Source: Amycolatopsis thermoflava N1165
Lineage (GTDB): Bacteria > Actinomycetota > Actinomycetes > Mycobacteriales > Pseudonocardiaceae
DNA length: 64,000 nucleotides
Reading direction: 5' to 3'
Assembly (NCBI RefSeq): GCF_000473265.1
Contig: NZ_KI421511.1
Location: 3,385,560 to 3,449,559, forward strand
Part shown: positions 42,663-50,793 of the stretch, in pieces
Numbering within the stretch: the first letter of the stretch is position 1
Layout: the number at the start of each line of letters is the position of its first letter
Translations under genes and position numbers: made by a program
The notes under the pieces: model-generated
Databases searched by the model: none
What the model was told of the DNA's origin: nothing
What the model saw: only the letters and a program-made list of their open reading frames with translations

Positions 42663-43460
42663 ATGCGTCGAGACGGCAATCCGGACTTCATCGAGGCCCT
42701 GGCCCGCGGCCTGGACGTCCTGTGCGCCTTCCGGCCCGGCCATCCGGTGATGACGTTGTCCGAGGTCGCCACGGCGACCGGGCTGGCCCGCCCCACCGCG
42801 CGGCGCATCCTCATCACCCTCGAACAGCTCGGTTACGTGCGCGGCGGCGAGCGCGGCTTCTCGCTCACCCCGCGCGTGCTCGACCTCGGCATGGCCTACA
42901 TCGGTTCGGCGAACCTGTGGGACCTGGCCCGGCCGCACCTGGAGGACCTGGTCGCGCGGACGAACGAGTCGTGTTCGATCGCGCAGCTCGACGGGTCCGA
43001 CATCGTGTACGTGGCCCGCGTGGCGGTGCCGAAGCTGGTCGCGCTGGCCGTCACGATCGGCACGCGGTTCCCGGCCGTGCAGACCTCGCTGGGCAAGGTC
43101 CTGCTCGCCGCGCTGACGCCGGAGGAGCTGGACCGGGTACTGGCCGAGCCGAGCCGCTCCGGCGTCGAACCCCGGTGGCAGCCGGGGCGCGACGAGATCG
43201 ACGCACTGCTGCGGGACGTGCGCACGAAAGGCTGGGCGGCCACCGATCAGCAGCTGGCGCTGGGCATCCGCTCGGTGGCGGCCCCCATCCGGGACGGGGA
43301 CGGCCGGGTGGTGGCCGCGGTCAACGTGAACGCCCACGCCGCCGAGACGACGATGGACACGCTGATCGGCCACCACCTGCCGCTGCTGCTGAAGACGGCG
43401 GGCGCGATCGGCTCCGACTGGGACGCCTGGCACGCCCGCCCCATCAAGACGGTTTCCTAG
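42663..43460 (+). CDS. IclR family regulator (PcaR/PobR-like)
   Basis: 265 residues. The N-terminal winged helix (FIEALARGLDVLCAFRPGH, TLSEVATATGLARPTARRIL) and the GAF-like effector domain (VAVPKLVALAVTIGTRFPAV, QTSLGKVLLA, GWAATDQQLALGIRSVAAPI) match the group that controls protocatechuate and p-hydroxybenzoate pathways. The convergent operon 43704-49309 encodes ring cleavage enzymes and is the likely target. Start is ATG 42663. Confidence 0.93.
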   Translation: MRRDGNPDFIEALARGLDVLCAFRPGHPVMTLSEVATATGLARPTARRILITLEQLGYVRGGERGFSLTPRVLDLGMAYIGSANLWDLARPHLEDLVARTNESCSIAQLDGSDIVYVARVAVPKLVALAVTIGTRFPAVQTSLGKVLLAALTPEELDRVLAEPSRSGVEPRWQPGRDEIDALLRDVRTKGWAATDQQLALGIRSVAAPIRDGDGRVVAAVNVNAHAAETTMDTLIGHHLPLLLKTAGAIGSDWDAWHARPIKTVS

Positions 43461-43473
43461 GCGTTGTCTTTCA

Positions 43474-43486
43474 GCGGCGGAGCCGC
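43474..43486. terminator. Short GC hairpin after the IclR gene, at the edge of a 240-base non-coding region
   Basis: GCGGC (43474-43478) pairs with GCCGC (43482-43486). It starts 13 bases after the IclR stop. The remaining region 43487-43703 has no credible gene. It contains several GC-rich blocks and reads like a dispersed extragenic repeat rather than diverged coding sequence. Confidence 0.45.
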
Positions 43487-43703
43487 CTCACCACCCGAGC
43501 GGCCCGCACCGCCGCGGGTTCTGAGGTGGTTCCTCTCGAGGACAGCGCCGACGTGGTGAACTGGCGTTCATGAGGAGGCGATCCCACAGCGAGGGGCCGC
43601 CCGAGTCGGCTCAGCCGCGCGCAGCGCGTCCGTTGCGGGTGGTGGTGGGCTGGCGGGAGGGACCGCCACTCGCACCGCCAAGCAAGCCGCCACAGCACAT
43701 CCA

Positions 43704-44078
43704 CTACAGGTAGGGCCGCGTGATCAGCTCGATCGCGTGCCCGGCGGGGTCCTTGAAGTAGACCCCGCGCCCGCCGTGCTCGTGGTTGATCTCCCCGGGC
43801 CTGGTCGTCTGCGGATCCGCCCAGTGCTCGATCCCCCGCTCCACGAGCCGCGCGTAGGCGCGGTCGAACAGCTCGTCGTCGACGAGGAAGGCGTAGTGCT
43901 GCATCTGGATCTCGACCGGCGGTTCGGCGAACTGCAGCAGCACGCCCCCGTCGAGCATGACGTTGACGAACGGCCCCCACGACGGGGCTTCGGCGACTTC
44001 CAGCAGTTCGCGGAAGAAGCGGGCCGACTCGTGGCGGTCCTTGGCGGCGATGATGGTGTGGTTGAAGGTGACGGTCAA
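43704..44078 (-). CDS. VOC (glyoxalase/bleomycin-resistance) superfamily protein
   Basis: 124 residues. Two beta-alpha-beta-beta-beta modules with FNHTIIAAKDRHESARFFRE, MQHYAFLVDD and GGRGVYFKDPAGHAIELITR. The metal-type residues (His7, His in QHYAF and Glu in AIELI) are in place, so it may be a small isomerase or ring-modifying enzyme. Start is TTG 44078 behind AAAGGA. It is separated from LigA by 134 bases in which I see no gene. Confidence 0.85.
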   Translation of the reverse strand: MTVTFNHTIIAAKDRHESARFFRELLEVAEAPSWGPFVNVMLDGGVLLQFAEPPVEIQMQHYAFLVDDELFDRAYARLVERGIEHWADPQTTRPGEINHEHGGRGVYFKDPAGHAIELITRPYL

Positions 44079-44212
44079 CGAAGTCCTTTCGATCGGTTGG
44101 GTGGACGGCGCGGAAGCGGAAGCTCCCGGCGGTCCACGCGCGCCGATCAGACCGTCACCGGATCGCCTTCCCGTGTGTGGCGCGAGGCCGTTCCGGTGAT
44201 CACGGCGTCAGC

Positions 44213-44572
44213 CTACGTCGCGATGTCCGGGTATGGCAACGAGAAATGCGCCAGCCGCCGCGCGTACTCCTTCTGGAACTCCAGCGGCCCGTGGTCCCGC
44301 TCGAACATCCCGATGAACAGGGTCAGCGTCAGGAACGGGTGCGCGCCCAGCTCGAAGAGCTTCACGTAGTCGTGCCCGGCCAACGCCGCGCGCTCCTCCT
44401 CCTCGAACGCCAGCCACGTCGAGGATTCGGCGCCCACGCAGTTCAGGATCCGGTTCGCCTGCGTCTCCTCCCACCACGCGACGGTCCCGGCCGGGTCCTC
44501 GCGGTAGCGCTCGACCAGTTCCGGGTCGCGGTCGACGGTGAACAGGAACTTGTCCAGCAGGTACTTGCTCAC
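44213..44572 (-). CDS. LigA-like small subunit of class III extradiol dioxygenase
   Basis: 119 residues. All-helical LigA fold (SKYLLDKFLFTVDRDPELVE, ALAGHDYVKLFELGAHPFL) fused in no way to the large subunit. In the protocatechuate 4,5-dioxygenase of the family this subunit caps the active site made by LigB. Start is GTG 44572, overlapping the LigB-like stop as GTGA, so the two are coupled. Confidence 0.85.
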   Translation of the reverse strand: MSKYLLDKFLFTVDRDPELVERYREDPAGTVAWWEETQANRILNCVGAESSTWLAFEEEERAALAGHDYVKLFELGAHPFLTLTLFIGMFERDHGPLEFQKEYARRLAHFSLPYPDIAT

Positions 44573-45429
44573 CGCGGACCTCCCGGGTACCAGGTGAAGT
44601 AGGCCTCCATCGTGTGGAACAGGTCGTAGGTGTCCACGTAGTCGACCCGCTGCCCCTCCCCCGCCACGCCCATCATCAGCATGAAGTCCATGAACCCGTG
44701 CGTGGCGTTGCCGGGCAGGTGCAGGCTCTCCAGCGTGACCTCGCCGAGGCACTTCTCGATGTCGCCGTTGGCGATCCAGTCGACGGCCTTGCGGTCGAAC
44801 TCCGGATCCGGCCCGTGCGGCCCGAACTGACGCGGACCGCCGAGTTCGAGCGAGAGGTGCCCGGTGCCGATGACGGCGACCCGCTGGTCCGACGGCCAGG
44901 ACTCGATCAGCTGCCGGATCGCCCGTCCCAGTTGGACGAACCGCTTCGGCTGCGGCAGCGGCGGCGCGAAGATGTTGGTGTAGATCGGAACGATCGGCAG
45001 GTCGTTCTGTGGCCGCAACGTGATGATCGGGCACGTGATCGAGTGGTCGATGCGCAGTTCGTTGGAGAACGCGAGGTCGAAACCGGCGTCGAGGCCTTCC
45101 CGCAGCACGTAAGCGGACAGGTCCTCCTGGCCCCTCAGCAGCATCCGCGGCAGCCCGAACTCGCGTTCCTCGTTGTAGAAGTTCGCGTCGTAGAAGGGCG
45201 CCTTGCCGACCAGGAACTGCGGCATGTTGTCCAGCCACAGCTGGTGGAAGTGGTCCGAGCCGACCATCACGAGCACGTCCGGGCGGGCCCGGGTCAAGGT
45301 CTCGCGGAACGCCTCGACCTTGCGGACCCACTCGTCCGCGAAGTCCGGGCGGTCCGCGCCGGTGGCGGTGCTGGCCCGGTAGTAGAACGGGTGGTGCGTG
45401 GACGCGATCACCGCGACCAGTTCAGCCAT
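44569..45429 (-). CDS. LigB-like large subunit of class III extradiol dioxygenase
   Basis: 286 residues. Iron ligand region His12 in IASTHHPFYY, a second His pair in VMVGSDHFHQ (His60/His62) and the acid-base His191 in VIGTGHLSLEL agree with LigB (His12, His61, His195). The third ligand of LigB, a Glu near position 242, is not obvious here: the aligned region reads GNATHGFMDFML. It may be displaced or the metal site may differ. The protein cleaves a catechol-type ring or a related substrate. Its start ATG 45429 overlaps the upstream gene by 8 bases. Confidence 0.85.
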   Translation of the reverse strand: MAELVAVIASTHHPFYYRASTATGADRPDFADEWVRKVEAFRETLTRARPDVLVMVGSDHFHQLWLDNMPQFLVGKAPFYDANFYNEEREFGLPRMLLRGQEDLSAYVLREGLDAGFDLAFSNELRIDHSITCPIITLRPQNDLPIVPIYTNIFAPPLPQPKRFVQLGRAIRQLIESWPSDQRVAVIGTGHLSLELGGPRQFGPHGPDPEFDRKAVDWIANGDIEKCLGEVTLESLHLPGNATHGFMDFMLMMGVAGEGQRVDYVDTYDLFHTMEAYFTWYPGGPR

Positions 45430-46216
45430 GGCTGCCTCCTGCCGGTGGGACGGGCCGGTTGTTGAGGTCGACGGACAGGAAGATCTCGTTCGCGACGGGG
45501 GTACGCAGTTCCTCGGCGAGCTGCCCGATCAGCCCGGCGGCGCGGGCCAGCAGCGCGAACCCGCGCAGCAGTTCCAGCGGCAGCCCGAGATCGGCCAGCG
45601 CCGCGCCGCAGGCGCCGGCGCCGTTGAGCGGCAACGTCTTCCCCAGAACCTGCGGGTGCACGCGGCCGATGGCCTCGAACAACGCGAGGTGCGGCCCGAA
45701 CTTGCCCTCCTCCCGGGCGATCTCGAACAGCCGCGCGGTGCGGGGATCGCCGTTCTTGTGGACGTGGTGGCCGAGGCCCGGGATGAACCGGCCCGCCGCG
45801 CGCTCGGCCCGCACGATCTCCAGCGCCAGCTCGTCGTCGACCGGACGATCCGCTGTGGACAGTGCGTCGTGCAGGAACCGGCCGCAGTCCTCGGTCACGC
45901 CGAGGAACCGCGAACCGCCGCCGAGCAGTCCGGCGGCCAGCGCGCCCTGGATCGAATCGGGCGCCGACAGGTAGGTCAGCCTCGTGACGATCGCGGTCGG
46001 GGTGAACCCGTGGTCGGCCAGCGCGGCGAGCACGGCCTCGAACACCCGCGTCTCGCCCTTGCCCGGCCGCCGCTGGGTGGCCAGCCAGAACGCCAGCTCG
46101 CCGAAGCCGACCTCGCCCATCACGTCCCGCGCCAGGTCCTGGCCGAGCAGGGTGATCTTCTCCAGCGACGACGCGCCCAGAGCTGTGGGGTACTGGGCTG
46201 TCGGATACTCAGGCAC
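45422..46216 (-). CDS. Citryl-CoA lyase / citrate-synthase-like protein
   Basis: 264 residues, shorter than citrate synthase and of the size of the citryl-CoA lyase group. The family segments FIPGLGHHVHKNGDPRTARL (His plus Asp) and LPLNGAGACGAALADLGLPL are clear. It probably cleaves or forms a carbon-carbon bond with a CoA thioester. Start is GTG 46216, overlapping the CaiB stop by 8 bases. Its place beside a CoA-transferase suggests that the ring cleavage product is handled as a CoA ester. Confidence 0.85.
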   Translation of the reverse strand: MPEYPTAQYPTALGASSLEKITLLGQDLARDVMGEVGFGELAFWLATQRRPGKGETRVFEAVLAALADHGFTPTAIVTRLTYLSAPDSIQGALAAGLLGGGSRFLGVTEDCGRFLHDALSTADRPVDDELALEIVRAERAAGRFIPGLGHHVHKNGDPRTARLFEIAREEGKFGPHLALFEAIGRVHPQVLGKTLPLNGAGACGAALADLGLPLELLRGFALLARAAGLIGQLAEELRTPVANEIFLSVDLNNRPVPPAGGSHG

Positions 46217-47360
46217 CTTCCTCCTCCAGCCACTTGCGGATCTCCGCGCCGTGCTCGTCCAGTTCCGGCGGCGGCAGCCGGTAGGACACCGGGGTCGCCG
46301 AAAACCGGATCGGGTGCCGTGTCGTGGGGATGCCGCCGACCGTCACGACCGGGTCCAGGTCGAACCGTTCGGCCATCGCGAACCCGCCGTCGATGGTGTT
46401 GATCGGACCGCACGGCACCCCGGCCGCCACCAGCAGGTCGAACCACTCCACCGCACCACGGCGCCTGAGCCGGTCCACGAGGATCGGCCGCAGCTCCTCG
46501 CGGTTCTCGGTGCGATCGGCGTTGCGGGCGAACCGCGGGTCCTCCGCGACCTCCGGGATCCCGAGCACCTGGCACAGCTTGACGAACTGCGCGTCGTTGC
46601 CCGCGGCCACGATCAGGTCGTTGTCCGCCGTCGGCAGCGGCTCGTACGGGAACACGCTGGGATGCGCGTTGCCCATCCGATACGGCACGGTGCCGCCGGC
46701 CACGTACGCGGAACTGTGGTTGACCAGCCCGGTCAGCGCCGAGGACAACAGGTTTACCTCGACGTGCTGTCCCTGCCCGGTCGCCTCCCGGTGCCGCAAC
46801 GCGGCCAGGATCCCGATCACCGCGTGGTTGCCCGCCATCACGTCGAACACCGAGATGCCTGCCCGGTACGGCGGCCCGTCCGGATCGCCGGTGAGCGACA
46901 TCAGTCCGGAGATCGCCTGCACCATCAGGTCGTAACCCGGCACGTCCCGGCCCGCGCCGGAGCCGAAGCCGCTGATCGAGGCGTAGACGATGCCCGGGTT
47001 GCCCGCCCGCACGGCATCGAAGTCCAGGCCGTACTTGCCCAGCCCGCCCGGCTTGAAGTTCTCGATCAGCACGTCCGCCCGCCGCGCCAGCTCCCGCGCC
47101 GCGCCGGCGTCGCCCTCGTCGCGGAGGTCCAGCGCGATGGATCGCTTCCCCCGGTTGATGCCGAGGTAATAAGTCGACACGCCGTCGCGCACCGGCGGCA
47201 TCCACGAGCGCGTGTCGTCCCCGGCCGGGCCTTCCACCTTGACCACGTCCGCGCCCAGGTCGGCGAGCAGCATCGTGGCGTACGGGCCCGCCAGGATCCG
47301 GGAGAAGTCCGCGATCAGGACACCCGAGAGCGGGCCGTTCTTCGGACTCATGTCCGTCAT
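46209..47360 (-). CDS. CaiB/BaiF family CoA-transferase
   Basis: 383 residues, one-domain pair of class III CoA-transferase. The motifs LSGVLIADFSRILAGPYATM, LLADLGADVVKVEGPAGDDT, RGKRSIALDLR and GYDLMVQAISGLMSLTGDPD fit, with the catalytic Asp of the family in that last stretch. It transfers CoA between carboxylates. Start is ATG 47360, overlapping the hydrolase stop as ATGA (ATG 47351 is an alternative). Confidence 0.93.
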   Translation of the reverse strand: MTDMSPKNGPLSGVLIADFSRILAGPYATMLLADLGADVVKVEGPAGDDTRSWMPPVRDGVSTYYLGINRGKRSIALDLRDEGDAGAARELARRADVLIENFKPGGLGKYGLDFDAVRAGNPGIVYASISGFGSGAGRDVPGYDLMVQAISGLMSLTGDPDGPPYRAGISVFDVMAGNHAVIGILAALRHREATGQGQHVEVNLLSSALTGLVNHSSAYVAGGTVPYRMGNAHPSVFPYEPLPTADNDLIVAAGNDAQFVKLCQVLGIPEVAEDPRFARNADRTENREELRPILVDRLRRRGAVEWFDLLVAAGVPCGPINTIDGGFAMAERFDLDPVVTVGGIPTTRHPIRFSATPVSYRLPPPELDEHGAEIRKWLEEEGA

Positions 47361-48796
47361 GCGTCCGCGTGCTGCACGGCGACCCCGTCGCCCGTGTAGT
47401 CCGTGTAGGTGTAGGGGTTGGGGATCACCTCGGTCGCCGGGATCTCCGGCTCGCGGGCCTGCTGCCAGGCCTCCTCGCCCATCGTGGACCGCGCGTACGA
47501 CACGGTCGCCTCGACCGCGGCCCTGGCCCGGTCCAGGCCCGGCACGACGAGCTGGTGATCGCGTTTGACGACGGTTCCGTTGACCAGGACGGTGTGCACG
47601 TCGCCGCGCCCGGCCTGGTAGACGACGTGCCCATAGGGGTGCAGGACGGGGAACATCACCGGCGAGCGGTCGTTCTTGACGAGCACGAGGTCGGCCTTCT
47701 TGCCCGGGGTGAGCGAGCCGATCTGCTCGTCCAGGCCGAGGGCTCGGGCGCCGCCGATGGTGGCCCACTCGACGACGTCGCGGGCGCGGAGCTTGTTGTG
47801 CACCACGGTTTCGCCCGCCGCGTGGGCTTCGAGATGCTCGCGCGACCGGTCCGCGGACAGCGTCGCGCGCATGGCGGAGAACAGGTCGCCGCTCCACCAC
47901 ACGCTGGTGTCCATCGACAGCGACACCGGGATGCCGTGCCTGCGCAGCTGCCAGGTGGGCGGGTAGCCCTGGCCGGCGCTCTGCTCGCTCTCGGTGGACA
48001 CCGACGCGGTGCCGCCGGACGCGGCGATGCGCTGGTAGGAGTCCTCGCTCAGGGTCGCCGCGTGCACGTAGGTGACGCCGGGCGTGCAGAAACCGTTGTC
48101 CCACATGAGACGGATGCCGTCGTCACCGGTGGCGCCCCATACGCCGGCGTGCGTGGTGACGCGCAGGTCGAGTTCGCGGGCGGCCTCGAAGGCGCCCTTC
48201 TCGGGGAACGCCGCGTCGCCGGTGACGTCGAAGGCCAGTTGCAGGCCGAGCATGTCGTCGCGGGAGGTGAAGTGGCGGTCGACGAACGCGCGGAACTCCG
48301 TGGAGTTGGCCCATTCCCACGGTGCGCCGAGCAGGTTGCCGTAGGCCAGGACGAAGCGGCCCGGCACCGCGCGCAGGGCCTCGACGGCGGCGTCGCCGTG
48401 CTCGGGGGTCTGCAGGCCGTGGGACCAGTCGACGGTGGTGGTGACGCCGGCGTCGAGGGCCTCGATGGCGGACAGCAGGTTGCCCGCGTGGATGTCCTCG
48501 GGGCGGAAGATCTTGCCCCAGTTCAGGTAGTAGAAGACGAAGTACTGGGACAGGGTCCAGTCGGCGCCGAGGCCGCGCAGGGCGGTCTGCCACATGTGCC
48601 GGTGGGTGTCGACCATGCCGGGCAGGAGGATGCCACCTCGTGCGTCGACGACGGTTGTGCCGGGCGGTGCTTCCAGGTTGTGCCCCACCTGCTCGATACG
48701 TTCGCCGCGGACGAGCAGGTCGCCGCCGTCGAGGTCGCCGATCGCCGGGTCCATGGACAGGATCGTGGCGTCGCGGAACAGGATGGGGCCGGTCAT
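47357..48796 (-). CDS. Amidohydrolase of the TrzA/AtzB (cytosine/guanine deaminase-like) group
   Basis: 479 residues. Mononuclear-type metal site: HxH in PGMVDTHRHMWQTALRG, His in RVTTHAGVWG and in TYVHAATLS, Asp in SLSMDTSVWW. The group hydrolyses amino or chloro substituents from aromatic nitrogen heterocycles and hydrolyses guanine-type rings. In this operon it could supply a hydroxylated ring to the LigAB-like enzyme. Start is ATG 48796, three bases after the DoxX stop. Confidence 0.9.
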   Translation of the reverse strand: MTGPILFRDATILSMDPAIGDLDGGDLLVRGERIEQVGHNLEAPPGTTVVDARGGILLPGMVDTHRHMWQTALRGLGADWTLSQYFVFYYLNWGKIFRPEDIHAGNLLSAIEALDAGVTTTVDWSHGLQTPEHGDAAVEALRAVPGRFVLAYGNLLGAPWEWANSTEFRAFVDRHFTSRDDMLGLQLAFDVTGDAAFPEKGAFEAARELDLRVTTHAGVWGATGDDGIRLMWDNGFCTPGVTYVHAATLSEDSYQRIAASGGTASVSTESEQSAGQGYPPTWQLRRHGIPVSLSMDTSVWWSGDLFSAMRATLSADRSREHLEAHAAGETVVHNKLRARDVVEWATIGGARALGLDEQIGSLTPGKKADLVLVKNDRSPVMFPVLHPYGHVVYQAGRGDVHTVLVNGTVVKRDHQLVVPGLDRARAAVEATVSYARSTMGEEAWQQAREPEIPATEVIPNPYTYTDYTGDGVAVQHADA

Positions 48797-48799
48797 GGG

Positions 48800-49309
48800 T
48801 CACCTCGTGGCGGTCGTGGCCCGCGCGCGGAGCACGCGGGCGCGGGCGGCGAGGGGGACGGCGGCGGCGAGCAGCCCGAGCGCGAGCGCGCCGAGGCCCC
48901 ACCACGGGCCGAAGGTCAGGTTGAGGGCGTGGTCCACGGACCAGGCGCCGGGCCCGGTGAAGGCGAGCACGAGGGCGAGCGCGCCGTAGCAGAAGGGCAC
49001 CTCGCAGCCGCCCCGCTGCGCCCAGAAGCCGTTGGAAGCGGTGGCAACCGCGGCGACGGCCATGGTCCCGATGATCACCGCCGAACCGCCGGGGGTGAGC
49101 AGCCCCAGCGCGAGACTCGCGGCGCCGGCGAGCTCAGCCACCCCCGCGACGACGACGAGCCGGAGCCCCGGAACGAAGCCCCACTGTTCGAAGACCTGGG
49201 CGGTGCCAGTGCGGCCGGCGCCGCGGAACCAGCCCAGCAGTTTCTGCGTGCTGTGGCCGAACAGCAACGCGGCGAGCAGCAGCCGCAGCAGCGCCAGACC
49301 GAGGTCCAT
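48800..49309 (-). CDS. DoxX-family membrane protein
   Basis: 169 residues with four membrane helices (LALLRLLLAALLFGHSTQKL, LVVVAGVAELAGAASLALGL, GSAVIIGTMAVAAVA and the C-terminal pair). The HSTQKLLGWF motif is the DoxX pattern. Family members are linked to redox or thiol homeostasis and are found in many oxygenase operons. Start is ATG 49309 with GAGG upstream (GTG at 49312 also possible). It is the first gene of the operon. Confidence 0.88.
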   Translation of the reverse strand: MDLGLALLRLLLAALLFGHSTQKLLGWFRGAGRTGTAQVFEQWGFVPGLRLVVVAGVAELAGAASLALGLLTPGGSAVIIGTMAVAAVATASNGFWAQRGGCEVPFCYGALALVLAFTGPGAWSVDHALNLTFGPWWGLGALALGLLAAAVPLAARARVLRARATTATR

Positions 49310-49329
49310 CACCGCACCTCTTCGTCATC

Positions 49330-49353
49330 CGGACCATCGTCCGCTTGACGGAC
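49330..49353. promoter_or_regulatory. Alternating half-site operator before the DoxX operon
   Basis: CGGAC (49330-49334), GTCCG (49339-49343) and CGGAC (49349-49353) alternate with spacings of 4 and 5 bases, giving two overlapping palindromes. They lie 21 bases upstream of the DoxX start. A possible promoter (TTGACT near 49383, CAGGCT 17 bases on) reads leftwards into it. A candidate site for the IclR protein at 42663. Confidence 0.45.
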
Positions 49354-49493
49354 AGCCTGGCCCCGCGCGGCGCGGAAGTCAAGGGCGCGGGCAGCGCGGA
49401 GCACACGAACTGGGGGGTGGTCTTCACACGAGGCGTTGTCGCGCGGCTCCCGCCGACCCGGCACCACCGGCACAGGATGCGGCAGCGCACTGC

Positions 49494-50702
49494 TCAATAA
49501 AGCGGCGCCTCAGTGAGCGACCGGCTCGCGTTGTCGACAAGCTCTTTGTAGGTCATGACTTCAACACGGTTGAGGTGACTGTTCAGAGTTCTCAGCGTCT
49601 CGTTGACCTCGCCTTCGGGCACGTCGGAATGACACGCCGGATGACCGATGAGCACCAGAGCACTCGCGCGCCTGGTCTCGATGCCGAACTCTTCCCGGAT
49701 ACGTGATCGATTCTCGTCGAGCCCGACGAGATAATTCACGGCCTGCGCAACCGCGTCGTGAACCTCGGACGTCGGAACGAGCGAACCACGGTGCCTCTTC
49801 ACGATTGCACGAATTGCACGCGAACGCTTGAGTTCCACGATCTGCAGACTTCCATCCCCGCGAACCAACGGGATGTCGACCTCGTCCCCGGGTACGAGTC
49901 TTCTGCGCCCGACCGCACCGACGAAGCGGCCGCCGAAGATCCACGCCTGCTTTTCGAGAACTCGCTGGAGATCACGCTCGGTTGCCAAATCTGATTCACA
50001 GATCGCTCGGATCTGCGTCACGCTCTCCGCTCGCCGCTTCATCTCCGCAGCGAGGAGGATGGACTGTCCGTCTACATCGCCAGCCAGCAGTTCCAGCGCT
50101 GCTGGAGTACGCACGAGATTACCTACCTTTGCCGACGGATCTTCGATATCGATCCGGTCACGAAGGACGCGCTCTAGCCAAAGAGCCAGCTCTGCACGCC
50201 CTCGCACGAGGCGATACCGCCCGGGCCTGTCTTCTGGCGCGTCGAGAAACTTCCCGTCTGCAACGACAGAAGTGAGGTGCGCCAGAAGTTCTTGCGCAGA
50301 AGCACTCTCGTTGTCTTCGAGGAACTTCCGACTCGCTCCTCGCACGAATTCCTGCATGCCGAAGAACACACCGGACACGAAGTCCCGCCTGTGATCACTT
50401 CGGCCGCCGTCCTGAAAAAGCCGGTAGCGCTCTTCGAAGTCCGGGTTCAGGATCCGACCAGTCGCGTAGTCCAGTGCATCCTGCAACAGCCTGACAACGT
50501 GCCACTCGTTCTCCTCGCTCGCGCGGAGGCGTGCAACTTCCAAACGTTCGACCAGAGCTCGCCCACCTCTACGCCTACGGCTCTTGCCACTGTGCATATA
50601 CGCGATCGCTTGCGCGATGGCATTCTGGACGTCCGGGTGCACCGCTTCCTTCTGCGTCGCCTCGAGCTGCAACTCGAGGGACCAATCAGCTCTGCTGCTC
50701 AT
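49494..50702 (-). CDS. Shedu-like anti-phage nuclease (DUF4263 C-terminal domain)
   Basis: 402 residues from ATG 50702. The N-terminal half is helical and unrecognised. The C-terminal half has the PD-(D/E)xK arrangement of the Shedu (SduA) domain: Glu250 helix, Asp276 in PGDEVDIPLV, Glu290-x-Lys292 in LQIVELKRSR and a Gln320-xxx-Tyr324 element (AVAQAVNYL) as in RecB-like nucleases. The gene is less GC-rich than its neighbours (about 55% in a counted 60-base line against about 68% just beyond). It stands alone, with neither toxin partner nor recombinase beside it. Shedu proteins cut DNA and protect against phage. An ATG at 50780 would add 26 unlikely residues. Confidence 0.82.
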   Translation of the reverse strand: MSSRADWSLELQLEATQKEAVHPDVQNAIAQAIAYMHSGKSRRRRGGRALVERLEVARLRASEENEWHVVRLLQDALDYATGRILNPDFEERYRLFQDGGRSDHRRDFVSGVFFGMQEFVRGASRKFLEDNESASAQELLAHLTSVVADGKFLDAPEDRPGRYRLVRGRAELALWLERVLRDRIDIEDPSAKVGNLVRTPAALELLAGDVDGQSILLAAEMKRRAESVTQIRAICESDLATERDLQRVLEKQAWIFGGRFVGAVGRRRLVPGDEVDIPLVRGDGSLQIVELKRSRAIRAIVKRHRGSLVPTSEVHDAVAQAVNYLVGLDENRSRIREEFGIETRRASALVLIGHPACHSDVPEGEVNETLRTLNSHLNRVEVMTYKELVDNASRSLTEAPLY

Positions 50703-50793
50703 GGTCACGAAGATCGGCGCGGACGCCGCCGCCGTTACGCTGTGGCCGCAAGCCACAAATCTGCCCGTCGTGCTAGCCATCCACGATGGACTG

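Noticed and set aside
44569-46402. Plus-strand frames opposite the dioxygenase and citryl-CoA-lyase-like genes
   Set aside because: They are shadows of coupled minus-strand genes with intact motifs.
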